Source of the DNA: Candidatus Paceibacterota bacterium
GTDB taxonomy: Bacteria; Verrucomicrobiota; Verrucomicrobiia; Limisphaerales; UBA8199
Reading direction: 5' to 3'
Assembly (NCBI GenBank): GCA_035452965.1
Contig: DAOTCE010000054.1
Span: forward strand, 1 to 16,965
Length of the DNA: 16,965 nucleotides
Part shown: piece after piece, positions 1 through 7,774 of the stretch
Layout: every line of letters begins with the position of its first letter
How positions within the stretch are numbered: the first letter of the stretch is position 1
Program-made: the position numbers and the translations under genes
Notes under the pieces: model-generated
What the model was told of the DNA's origin: nothing
What the model saw: the letters and a program-made list of their open reading frames with translations, nothing else
Databases searched by the model: none

Positions 1-716
1 GTCGGCGATGGTTTGCGCACTCCAGTCCAGGTTGTTGGTCAGGAAGATCATCTCCACCCCCTGCCCGTCCAACTCCACCCAGGCGATGACGCGGCGCAGG
101 ACTTCGGGATACTGACCTCTGGATTTGCCGGTGGTGAGCACGATCAGATCGTCGCGCCGGATGTTGCCCTTGCGGCGCCACTGGCGGCGTTTGACCACCC
201 GGCACTGGAGGTTGTCTTTGGCGCGAGTCACCCAAAAGACCCCGCGCCGGAGCAAGTCCAGCAAATGCGCGAAATCCACGTAAGCCTTGTCAAACAAGAC
301 GATTTCACCGGCTCGCAACCCGGCGCAGACTTCCCGCGCGCGCTTGTTGTCGTGGTGCTTGGCGGTGTCGATGATGGCAAAGGAAGGCAGGAAGCTCTGC
401 AGGTCCAACCGCAGATGGCACTTGGCGGCGGCCTTCCGACGGCGATGCTTGGCCCAGTCCATGCAGGAGACCACCAGTTGGATGGTGGTGGAATCCACCG
501 CATGAATGGTGCGTTTGAACCGGTAGAGCAGCCCCTTGCCCTTCCGGCTTCCAGCAAAGCGCGGGTGGAGGGCCTTGAGGTGCTCCAGGACCGACCAGAA
601 CAGTTGGTTGGCGATCGCCGAGGCCAGCAACGTGCAATTCCCAAGGCCTTCGCCTGCGGACGGGTGCCGGCTTGTCGCCAGCGCCGACCTGTAGCGCTCC
701 TGTCGTGCATCCGCCT
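1..716 (-). mobile_element. IS4-family transposase fragment (5'-truncated; continues past window edge)
   Basis: Reading the minus strand with codons starting at positions divisible by three gives one open frame from about 716 down to base 1. Recognisable IS4 DDE transposase blocks, in order, are HAVDSTTI, then CMDWAKHRRRKAAAKCHLRLD, then KHHDNKRAREVCAGLRAGEI, then VLFDKAYVDFAHL, and finally MIFLTNNLDWSAQTIAD at the edge. The first catalytic Asp is the one in VDST (codon 495-493) and the second is in LFDKAY (291-289). The third acidic residue of the Y-R-E signature would lie beyond the window. The N-terminal third of the family is missing: similarity fades near 716, exactly where IS3 sequence begins on the other strand. 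No start codon, terminal inverted repeat or target duplication is visible, so this is a remnant or chimeric junction rather than an intact element. Confidence 0.85.
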
Positions 717-923
717 CAATTAGCGCGAGAGTACGCGGTGCATCCGACCCAGGTGACGCAGTGGAAGGCGACGATCCGGGATCGGCTGCCGGAGTTGTTT
801 GAGACCGGGGCTGCCGGCGCCGAGAATCAGGAGCACCTGATCGCGCAGTTGCACCAAGAAATCGGGCAGCTGACGGTGGACCTGGACAGGCTTAAAAAAA
901 AGTCCAAGCAGTTGGGTCTTTGA
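717..923 (+). pseudogene. IS3-family transposase OrfA, N-terminally truncated
   Basis: The frame reads LAREYAVHPTQVTQWK followed by a predicted leucine-zipper stretch (HLIAQLHQEIGQLTVDLDRL) and ends at TGA 921-923. This is the helix-turn-helix plus coiled coil of IS3/IS911 OrfA, which binds the element ends and multimerises. About 20 to 25 residues usual at the N-terminus of the family are missing. The sequence upstream of 716 belongs to the IS4 fragment, so the ATG at 672 is not the native start. The 3' end carries an A8 run (894-901) read in frame as AAA AAA AAG, the typical slippery site for programmed -1 frameshifting into OrfB. It is a dead fragment because the 5' end is lost. Confidence 0.85.
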
Positions 924-1128
924 CGCAGTTGCACGGGTTGGTCAGCTCCGATCCGCACGTTAGCGTCCGCCATCAATGCGAGCGGTTGGAACTATGCCGG
1001 AGCAGTTACCATTGCGAGCCGTGCCCGGAGACGGAGGAGAACCTGGCGCTGATGCGGCGCCTGGACGAGCTGCCCCTGGGGCATCCGGTGTATGGGGGCC
1101 GCAAGTTGACGGTGCTGGTGCGCCAGGC
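896..1128 (+). pseudogene. IS3-family transposase OrfB, N-terminal fragment
   Basis: This frame is -1 relative to OrfA. Slippage at the A run would give KKK-VQAVGSLTQLHGLVSSDP. It then shows the OrfB N-terminal domain: VSVRHQCERLELCRSSYH, then ETEENLALMRRLDELPLGHPVYGGRKLTVLVRQ (compare the HTH_21-type segment preceding the rve integrase core). An independent TTG start at 920 overlaps the OrfA stop by four bases. Recognisable similarity ends near 1128. The entire DDE integrase core is absent and the frame runs into unrelated residues before stopping at 1262-1264. OrfB is therefore truncated and inactive. Confidence 0.8.
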
Positions 1129-1256
1129 CCACCTGACAAAGCGGCAGCTTGCCTGGGCAGGAAGGCTTACGCCGGGAAAGATGCAGCTACGGACATTGCG
1201 CCGCGCCCGGTTTGCATGGGCTGCTGCAATCCCGAGTCGAGCAACGGGTTGCCGAT
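1129..1256. other. Unassigned segment between IS3 fragment and cluster end
   Basis: This stretch lies between the last recognisable OrfB residues and the stop codon of the minus-strand gene that ends at 1257. Two plus-strand frames stay open. One ends PVCMGCCNPESSNGLPI with a stop at 1258-1260, and could be the tail of some other truncated gene, but I do not recognise it. No terminator, terminal inverted repeat or RNA gene is evident. Confidence 0.3.
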
Positions 1257-3773
1257 CTAATTGACGGTGGCGCTGGAAGCAGTCGGCGTTGCGCCCTGGC
1301 CCCCGTGGCCCGGCCCGATTTCAAAGGCCTGGATGAAGGCTTCGCCCTGGACGGCATGACCTCCCTCGATCGTTCGCAGCCCGGTGCAACGAACCTCGAT
1401 AACTCCGTTCTTCGGCGTGATGTCGTCAAAGACGAGGTCCGCCGCCTTGTTTGGCCCGCCGGCCGTGGCGGCCACGTCGAGCCGTTCAACCACTTTGCGT
1501 CCGTTGAGCAGGATATCGAAAAAGTTCGTGCGCGTGTTCAAGCCACGCGTGGCGGCGAACTTGAGTCGGACAAAATACCTGCCCGGTCCAACCGTGAGGT
1601 TCACCCAGAAATCGCGGGCGTGGTAGCCGTAACGGTAGACCTCCGGATCGGAGGTTCCGCCAATCGGTTCGGCGACGGCGTTTGTCCACCAGCACTCGGC
1701 CACTGTGTCTTTCAACGCGGCGAGGCGCGTCACGATCTCGGTCCCCGGACGCCACCAATGCCCCTTGACATCGCGGTAATCCTGCCGCGACGGATAGCCG
1801 AAGATCAGCCGCTGCGCGTCTTTCGGGCCGCCGCCGGTTGGGAAACTGCACGGCGCGGTCTCGGCGGAAAACAGCACGGCATCCCCGCTAATTTGGCATC
1901 CTTGCGAGTAAGGATTCCCCTCGCCGGTGGCGACGATGCTTAGCGTGTGTTCTCGATTCGGAAGGCCGTTCCTGTAATAGAGCACCTGCTGGCTGCGCGG
2001 CGAAGGGTTCCAGCAGTCAATGGGGACAGACTGTTTCACGCCATCGAGAAATACGTCCGCCAGGCCTCCCGCGGGACTGGCAGGGCCCAGCAGACGCACC
2101 TGGTTGCCAACAAAACGCGCGGTCAGGACGGCGCCCTTTGTCTCCGTCACCCGCAGTGTTCGACCCAGGGCGGCGGCGTTCTCTTCTATGGTCCACGCGC
2201 CTTCATAACTAAAGGCGGCATCGTCCATAACCTGCTGCGGGATTTTGCCGCGGACGACCACCTCTTTCGCGCCGTCATGGCGGATGTGGACGATGGCATC
2301 GCCATTGGGCAGCGGTTTGAGGGTGTAACCGTTGGCGGACAGATCTCGGCGCCGGCGCAGCGAGCGGCCGTCCGCCGTGATTTTTGCAGGTTTAAAGGAC
2401 AAGCGCAGGACGTCCACAGTTCGGGGCGGGGCGTCAAAAGTCGAATAGGCAATCTCGCCATCGCCATAGCGGACCTGGTTCACCACCGCGCTGGAGCGGA
2501 CAACATGGTTTTCCCGGCTGGCGTCCAGCTGTTCCGGCAACCAGCTGATGGCCTCCAACACCCAGCGCAGGGGCAGCGGATGGGCAATGTTGAACCAGAC
2601 GCCGTTAACGATGATGCCGCCATCAATGTTATCCTCGGTGATGCCGGTGTCGTGAGCGTCGTAGGTTTGAAGGATCAACTGGCGGACAGCCATCTCGCGC
2701 GCCCAGGGGTCGCCCGTCTCGGCGGCATATTGAGCGAGGGTCCTGCCGACGAGCAGGGGCGAGTACCACAGGGAGCGTCCGCAGCAGGGGCTGGACTCGG
2801 GATATGCCCACGCGCCGTTGAACACGTCGCCGCCTGACTGCGGAGCGGCGCTGGTGCGGTTGTAAAACAGGGTCATGATGTTGCGGGCGTCTTGGCGCCA
2901 GCCAGGGAACAAGGACCTTTGGGCGATGAGATAAGCGGGTACTTCGGCGGTAAGGGTGCAACCCTGCGTCGGGTTTTCCCAGTCCCAGAAATACCGGCCC
3001 CAGGTGTCGTCCGCGAGCCAGGCCGGCAGGAGTCGGTCGCGCAGATATCGAAGGCCGGCCTCGCGGGCCTGGAGAATCTGCCCTTCCTTGCCCGCGTGGC
3101 CCAGCCGAACGAATTCATCCAGGAACGCCAGGATCATGACGACGCCCCCGGTTTGTTTCTTGTTCTTCCAGGGCGCGCTTTCGGGGTTGGCGTAGCGCGG
3201 CCAGGGATCGCTGGCGGGTTCGAGGTGGCAGCGTTCGGCGAGCAGATCGCCCCAATGCCGGGCGGCGGCCAGCCAGCGCTCGTTGCCTGTAAGTTGATAA
3301 GTTCGGAGGAGGGCGCGGCCCATGTCGGCGCAGAGATCAAGCTGGATCATGCCGTTGGTATCGCACTTCCAGTAGGCTTTGCCTTTGACGGGAGCACTAA
3401 TGGGGAAATCCGGCCAGGGGTGATCCGGCGGCGTCAAGCAGGCCTCCAGGAGGAAGTTGCCCATATAGGTCAGGTGCGCGACAGCCGCGGGGTCTCCGGT
3501 GTAACGGTAATAGTCGGTCATGCCGTGCAGGACACAGACCGCACGTTGGCCGATGTCAGCATTGTCCCAGTCCTTGGGGGTAACGGGCGTGATCAAGCCG
3601 TTGGTAGCGATGGTCCAATGTCCGCTGAAGACGTAATGGGGATACGCAGCGATGGCCGCGTTGGTAGTGGTCCAGGGATAGCGTTTTAAGGTCTCGGCGG
3701 CAATCCGCACACGGTAATCGCATTGGCCGTTCAGCCCCTGATGCCAGGGCGCGATCACGCCGTGGGCATCCAC
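1257..3773 (-). CDS. Six-hairpin glycosidase-like protein with malectin-type C-terminus (amber-interrupted; 838 aa from internal GTG)
   Basis: Likely an extracytoplasmic carbohydrate-active protein. In 838-aa numbering, residues 15-420 are rich in repeated helical segments resembling (alpha/alpha)6-barrel glycosidases (DLCADMGRALLRTYQLTGNERWL, then AYPESSPCCGRSLWYSPLLVG). The CC pair at 330-331 and QGC at 270-272 align in order with the EGC and CC of the GH127-like neighbour, suggesting a distant paralogue with one metal ligand changed. Residues 525-640 form a beta-sandwich module (FVGNQVRLLGP, GLADVFLDGVKQ, DCWNPSPRSQQVLYYRNGL) seen in PVC carbohydrate enzymes. Residues 670-820 look malectin-like (VGPGRYFVRLKFA, FFDILLNGRKVVERLDVAATAG). 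The frame continues upstream to an ATG at 3893 with a signal peptide, but TAG at 3794-3792 interrupts it. The GTG at 3773 is only the first start codon after the stop. The upstream stop lies three bases from that ATG. The specific substrate is unknown. Confidence 0.75.
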   Translation of the reverse strand: MDAHGVIAPWHQGLNGQCDYRVRIAAETLKRYPWTTTNAAIAAYPHYVFSGHWTIATNGLITPVTPKDWDNADIGQRAVCVLHGMTDYYRYTGDPAAVAHLTYMGNFLLEACLTPPDHPWPDFPISAPVKGKAYWKCDTNGMIQLDLCADMGRALLRTYQLTGNERWLAAARHWGDLLAERCHLEPASDPWPRYANPESAPWKNKKQTGGVVMILAFLDEFVRLGHAGKEGQILQAREAGLRYLRDRLLPAWLADDTWGRYFWDWENPTQGCTLTAEVPAYLIAQRSLFPGWRQDARNIMTLFYNRTSAAPQSGGDVFNGAWAYPESSPCCGRSLWYSPLLVGRTLAQYAAETGDPWAREMAVRQLILQTYDAHDTGITEDNIDGGIIVNGVWFNIAHPLPLRWVLEAISWLPEQLDASRENHVVRSSAVVNQVRYGDGEIAYSTFDAPPRTVDVLRLSFKPAKITADGRSLRRRRDLSANGYTLKPLPNGDAIVHIRHDGAKEVVVRGKIPQQVMDDAAFSYEGAWTIEENAAALGRTLRVTETKGAVLTARFVGNQVRLLGPASPAGGLADVFLDGVKQSVPIDCWNPSPRSQQVLYYRNGLPNREHTLSIVATGEGNPYSQGCQISGDAVLFSAETAPCSFPTGGGPKDAQRLIFGYPSRQDYRDVKGHWWRPGTEIVTRLAALKDTVAECWWTNAVAEPIGGTSDPEVYRYGYHARDFWVNLTVGPGRYFVRLKFAATRGLNTRTNFFDILLNGRKVVERLDVAATAGGPNKAADLVFDDITPKNGVIEVRCTGLRTIEGGHAVQGEAFIQAFEIGPGHGGQGATPTASSATVN

Positions 3774-3893
3774 GACAGCGTCGTGGCCGTACTAGCGAGG
3801 CAGCACGGTAGCGGCCTGCACCCATAGCGGAGCAGCAAGACCAGCGCAGCACGTGAGGCTCAGGATCAAAACATTCCGTATAGGGGTATTCAT
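3774..3893 (-). pseudogene. Orphaned signal-peptide leader of the downstream glycosidase-like gene, ending in in-frame TAG
   Basis: ATG at 3893-3891 begins a 33-codon leader, MNTPIRNVLILSLTCCAGLA followed by APLWVQAATVLPR, which is a clear Sec signal peptide with a plausible cleavage after VQA. Codon 34 is TAG (3794-3792). The same frame then continues YGHDAVVDAHGVIAPWHQG with no further stop to 1257, giving 878 codons if the TAG were sense. A single C-to-T change from CAG, or G-to-T from GAG, would explain it. TAG also ends this gene, its upstream neighbour and the response regulator, so the codon is not generally reassigned. Either the gene is newly broken, the base is an assembly error, or readthrough occurs. 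Confidence 0.7.
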
Positions 3894-3896
3894 AGG

Positions 3897-6404
3897 CTAT
3901 TGAACATGGTTGTTTCTCTTCTCGTCAGCCAATGGGATCAACTCGACGCGGCGGAACAACCCCCGCTCGCCGGGCGAAGCAGCGCGCAGGCCGATAGTGC
4001 CGCGGGAAAAACCAGCGTCGGTTTGCACATGGACGCGCTCGCCATCCAGGAACACCTCAATTCGAGGGCCGCGACAGTCCACCCGGTACCGGTGTGTTTC
4101 GCCACGCAGAATCCTCCGGGGCAATGGCACGGGATCCAATACGGTCCAGACGCCGTTGCGGCGGACGTGAGGTCGCAGCGTATTCGGCAGGGTCTTGTAC
4201 TGCGGGGCGTCGAACGGCGAATCCGCGCTCTGCACCTGAAACATCAGGCAGTGGTTTGCGTCCCGGGCGCGGACGATCCAACCGGTAATGCCGTCGCCTT
4301 GCGCGGGCAGAACCAGGTCAAATTCGAGACGGTAGTCCGTCAACTCTCCGAGGAATAGTCCCAATTCTCCGCCTTCGATGCGCAGTCCTTCGCTGGTGAA
4401 AAGCCAGCCGGCGGGAGCCGCCCACAGGTCCGACTGCCGATCGAGGTCCCGGCCGTAGAACGGGCCGGTGAGCGAGGCGTCCACAGCGGCGACTTGCTCC
4501 CGCAGCGCCTTGCGGGCCGCGCGCGAGAGATCGCCGCCAGGCGCGACGACGAGGTCGCAGACGAAGGCTGCGCGGCGGATGGGGTCGAGGCCCGTCCAGG
4601 CACGGAGTGCGACCGGCGTGCCGCACGCAATCGCCGCCGGAAGTTGCGCCTTGTCACGGCCATCATGAGGCAGGCGCCAGGTATAAAGCCGACCCTTCTC
4701 TGCGATCGGCGCGCTGAGCCGACCCGATTCATCCATCAGCATCAGGAGTGTGGGGCGGCCCTGGCCGACAGCCGGCGCGGCGAGCAGAACGTCCGGTCCA
4801 AGGGTAAGAACCACCTCATCGAGCCGGCTGGTTGGTCCCGGCTTGAGCGCCACGCGCTGGAAACCGCGGTTCTCGACCGCCAGGTCCGCACGGCATACCA
4901 CCCGCAATTTGCGCCTGACCTTCGAGGCGGCGTCAATCCAGGCATAGCCTGCGTCGGCGTTCAGGGGCACCTTGCGACCAGCCGAATCCCTGATCTCCAG
5001 ATGAGCCGCCCAGGACGGGATACGAAGGCCAAGGAGCGGTCCCTTGATCGCAGAGTTCGCCTGGGGTGTAAGCGTCAAGTCAAAGACCTTCTCCGCAGGC
5101 AGGCCGGAAGAGGCTGATCTTACCGTCACCCGCCACTCCTCTGACCCCACCCGCACCGGCGCGGAGAAGTCGGCGAAGAAGTTCACCAGGATGCGGTTGG
5201 TTGTCGCAGCGGCCAGGTACCCTTTGAGGGAGTGCAGGCCGAGGGGGCCGTGAAAGTTGCAGCAGACGTTCCACTCATCAACTTTGCCTCGCGTGGCCAC
5301 CGGGCCGACCCCGTCACCGTCGAAATTGCGCCAGCCGTAACCGCCGTTGGCGCATTGATTGGCGGCGTATTGATTGCGCAGGAGACGCTCGGCCATTTCG
5401 AGGTAGCGGCATTCGCCGGTGAAGCGCCACAGTTCAAGGTTGAAGCGCAGCCAATCGGATTCAGAGCAACCCTCGTCGCCGGGGTAATCCTTGTAGAAGT
5501 GCTCGCCGATTCCGCCCAGGGGCCAGACATAGCCGCCGCGCATGGCTTGGTCCCACTTGGCCTGCGCCGCCGTCAGGAAGGGTTGTTTGCCGGCAATCTC
5601 GTACAGGGCGAGAATGCCGCGCCAGGCGCAGAGGTTCCCGTGACTGTGGTCAATGGGCAGAGCGTCGAACTTCCTGAAAACCTCGGCCATGCGCTCGGCC
5701 TGGCGGAGATAGCGCTCGTCGCCGGTGTCCCGGTAGAGCCACGCGAGCCCTTCGATCGCAGGGAAATAGCAGCAGGTGTAGCCCACGCCATAGGTGCCCG
5801 TGGCGCGGAACTCGGCTTCGCGGGCGGGAGCGCAAAGGTGCGCGGCGCTGTTGACATAGAAGTCCCCCAGGCGGCGGGCGGCTTCCCACAGCCGGGGATC
5901 GCCGGTCGCGCGCGCGGCCACCGGCAGGCCGATGAGCAGACGGCTGTTGCCCCATAGCATCGGGTAGAGCGGCGAAGTGGCATCGGTCGGTTTGGCCAGG
6001 TCCAGGTCCACGCCGAAATGGCCGTCGGGCTTCTGCAATGCGGGCAGGGCCGCCAGCACGTTGGAGACCAGCGGCGGCGAAAACGGCCGGCCGGCACTGG
6101 TGAGAATCGCAAGCTCGATATAGCGGCCGGGGACATCGCCGCTGTAATTGTTCGGGTAACGGCGAATCCTGTCGGTGATGTCCGCCAGGAGCCATTCCTC
6201 GCTGGTGTACGGGTCAAGAGCCAGCCGTTGGACGCCGCGCGCCAATGCCGCGCCCCAGGGGCCGTCCAGTTGGACGGCCTTCGGCAAAGGCAAGGTCAGT
6301 CCGGCCGGCAAGATGTGGCTCGCAGCGAAAGAGTCCCAGGCGCAGCCGAGAATCAGGAATCCCGCCAGGATACGGCGGCGGTTTTGATTCTCACGGGGCT
6401 TCAT
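3897..6404 (-). CDS. GH127-like (DUF1680-type) exported glycosidase with C-terminal LamG/DUF1080-like domain (835 aa)
   Basis: Predicted retaining glycosidase of the beta-L-arabinofuranosidase (GH127) superfamily. The chosen ATG at 6404 has CAGGA eight bases upstream and gives a signal peptide MKPRENQNRRRILAGFLILG.. with cleavage near FAA-S28. An in-frame ATG at 6488 lacks a ribosome site and would bury the signal. Residues 45-415 form the helical barrel. GGIGE301, E311-G-C313 and C381-C382 reproduce the order of the GH127 acid/base Glu, the E-x-C zinc ligands and the CC pair, one Cys of which is the nucleophile in characterised members (family knowledge). A beta domain follows (GPLLGLRIPSWA). 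Residues 662-824 form a concanavalin-like domain (GLRIEGGELGLFLGELTDYRLEFDLVL, IEVFLDGERVHVQTDAGF) like PF06439. The next gene starts three bases after its TAG stop, so the two are probably cotranscribed. The actual sugar is not established. Confidence 0.85.
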   Translation of the reverse strand: MKPRENQNRRRILAGFLILGCAWDSFAASHILPAGLTLPLPKAVQLDGPWGAALARGVQRLALDPYTSEEWLLADITDRIRRYPNNYSGDVPGRYIELAILTSAGRPFSPPLVSNVLAALPALQKPDGHFGVDLDLAKPTDATSPLYPMLWGNSRLLIGLPVAARATGDPRLWEAARRLGDFYVNSAAHLCAPAREAEFRATGTYGVGYTCCYFPAIEGLAWLYRDTGDERYLRQAERMAEVFRKFDALPIDHSHGNLCAWRGILALYEIAGKQPFLTAAQAKWDQAMRGGYVWPLGGIGEHFYKDYPGDEGCSESDWLRFNLELWRFTGECRYLEMAERLLRNQYAANQCANGGYGWRNFDGDGVGPVATRGKVDEWNVCCNFHGPLGLHSLKGYLAAATTNRILVNFFADFSAPVRVGSEEWRVTVRSASSGLPAEKVFDLTLTPQANSAIKGPLLGLRIPSWAAHLEIRDSAGRKVPLNADAGYAWIDAASKVRRKLRVVCRADLAVENRGFQRVALKPGPTSRLDEVVLTLGPDVLLAAPAVGQGRPTLLMLMDESGRLSAPIAEKGRLYTWRLPHDGRDKAQLPAAIACGTPVALRAWTGLDPIRRAAFVCDLVVAPGGDLSRAARKALREQVAAVDASLTGPFYGRDLDRQSDLWAAPAGWLFTSEGLRIEGGELGLFLGELTDYRLEFDLVLPAQGDGITGWIVRARDANHCLMFQVQSADSPFDAPQYKTLPNTLRPHVRRNGVWTVLDPVPLPRRILRGETHRYRVDCRGPRIEVFLDGERVHVQTDAGFSRGTIGLRAASPGERGLFRRVELIPLADEKRNNHVQ

Positions 6405-6504
6405 TATGTCATCCTGCGGGGTTTGGGGGGGAATAGCCGGAGTCAGCCCGGCAGGGCGGTGGCCCGGACCGTGGAGGTTGGTGTTCATAGGCAGCGGACG
6501 TGAC

Positions 6505-7659
6505 TCAGGAGTTGCCGGTTAAAGGGTATCGTCCATGTTGTCTGCCGGCTTCGAAAAAGGCCAGGATGTTTTCCATGGGCACATCATCGCCAATGTTGTG
6601 CGAGGGGGCCAGGATGTAGCCGCCGCCGGGGCCCATCTCGCGGAGGCGCCGTTTCACTTCGGCACGCACGGCCTCGGGAGTGGTCTGCATGGTATGCTGC
6701 GAGTCCACACCGCCCAGAAAGCAAAGTCGGTCGCCGAACTCGGCTTTCAGGGCCGCGGGATCCATCCCGGACGCGGCGACCTGGATCGGGTTCAGGATGT
6801 CCACGCCATTGTCAATGAAGTCCGGGATGAACGCCCGCACTCCGCCGCAACTGTGATACATCACGCGCATGCCCGGGGTATGCCGCTTGATGGACCGGAT
6901 CAGGTCCGCGTGCACCGGCTTCAGCAGAGATCGGTACATGGCGGGCGAGATCAGGGGCCCGCGTTGGCTGCCGAGGTCGTCCAGGACCTCGACCCATTCC
7001 ACGAACTCGCCCACGGCCTCCAACTGAACGAAATAGAAGTCCTTGACGACCTGCTGGACCTTCCAGAACAGCGCCTCCGCGAACTCCGGCCGGAGCGCCA
7101 TGTCCTCGAGGAGGTTCACCATCCCGCGTAGTTGCTGGGCGATCTCGAAGACGCCCAGCATGACCGGCCGATAGGCCACCAGCGCGCAATCCGTTTCCGT
7201 GAACCGCTTTGCGGCCTCGGCGCGCAGACCCGCGACCCGCGCCGGATCACGAGGGTCCGGCCACTCGAACGAATCCAGGTCGCTGGCGGTGGCTTCGGCC
7301 AGCGGCTGTCCGGAAAGCTCGTACACCCTGGTCTCGGGATGCTCCCAGTAGGTCAGACCCCACTCGTCACTCCAGCCGCGACCGGGGGCGGGGCGGGTGC
7401 GAAAGCCGGCCGGCGGGCGCAGATGAACATAGCGAACATCCGACCCGAGCGCAGCCAGCACGCGAGGATCCTGGCGCATCAGTTGGGGGCCGACGAGCAC
7501 AGGCGCGACCTGACCCCTGATGCCAAAATGCGCGGCCAGCCGGTCGAACCGCGACTCGGTCATCTTGGCCGCCGTGCCCCCGATGCAGACAGGCACGCGG
7601 TCGGGTTCGCGATGGTTCAGGGCGGTCCGGACGCGCTCGCGTGAGGTCATCCTGGGCAT
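6505..7659 (-). CDS. Uroporphyrinogen decarboxylase (URO-D)-like protein (384 aa)
   Basis: Cytoplasmic (beta/alpha)8 protein of the URO-D/cobalamin methyltransferase superfamily; no signal peptide. Visible family features are the N-terminal MTSRERVRTALNHREPDRVP, the mid-segment LISPAMYRSLLKPVHADLI, the HSCGG motif at about residues 269-273, then FIPDFIDNGVDILNPIQ and a C-terminal GGYILAPSHNIGDDVPMENI. The H-x-C motif resembles the zinc/thiol site of MtaA/MtbA-type methyltransferases rather than true HemE. Such divergent paralogues are abundant in Verrucomicrobiota and Lentisphaerota sugar-use regions and mostly lack assigned reactions. Two starts are possible, ATG 7659 and ATG 7650, neither with a strong Shine-Dalgarno; the longer open frame to 7791 overlaps the preceding gene and looks non-native. 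The gene is 115 bp downstream of the PHP gene, with a stem-loop in the gap. No corrinoid protein is seen nearby. Confidence 0.85.
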   Translation of the reverse strand: MPRMTSRERVRTALNHREPDRVPVCIGGTAAKMTESRFDRLAAHFGIRGQVAPVLVGPQLMRQDPRVLAALGSDVRYVHLRPPAGFRTRPAPGRGWSDEWGLTYWEHPETRVYELSGQPLAEATASDLDSFEWPDPRDPARVAGLRAEAAKRFTETDCALVAYRPVMLGVFEIAQQLRGMVNLLEDMALRPEFAEALFWKVQQVVKDFYFVQLEAVGEFVEWVEVLDDLGSQRGPLISPAMYRSLLKPVHADLIRSIKRHTPGMRVMYHSCGGVRAFIPDFIDNGVDILNPIQVAASGMDPAALKAEFGDRLCFLGGVDSQHTMQTTPEAVRAEVKRRLREMGPGGGYILAPSHNIGDDVPMENILAFFEAGRQHGRYPLTGNS

Positions 7660-7722
7660 AGTGTTCACTGATTCGGGGGTTCTGGTGAAACCTGGCGGCC
7701 GCATCTGCCAGGTCGCGCCATG

Positions 7723-7752
7723 CGCCACCGTCCGCGCCGGCTGACGGTGGCG
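7723..7752 (-). other. Stem-loop between PHP gene and URO-D-like gene
   Basis: Perfect 10-bp inverted repeat CGCCACCGTC / GACGGTGGCG with a 10-base loop, starting 22 bases after the stop of the PHP gene. There is no T-tract, so it is not a canonical intrinsic terminator. It could be an mRNA-stabilising or processing hairpin, or an attenuator separating expression of exported and cytoplasmic genes. Confidence 0.4.
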
Positions 7753-7774
7753 GCCACTGGTTCTTGCAGTTGGT

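Noticed and set aside
6405..6488. Upstream ATG (6488) for the GH127-like gene
   Set aside because: No ribosome site, proline-rich extension, and it would place the signal peptide internally; ATG 6404 has CAGGA at good spacing.
3886..6493. Similar GCCTATGAAYACC strings at the glycosidase-like start and near 6488
   Set aside because: Only about 12 bases, no wider similarity, and only one of the two is a likely start codon.
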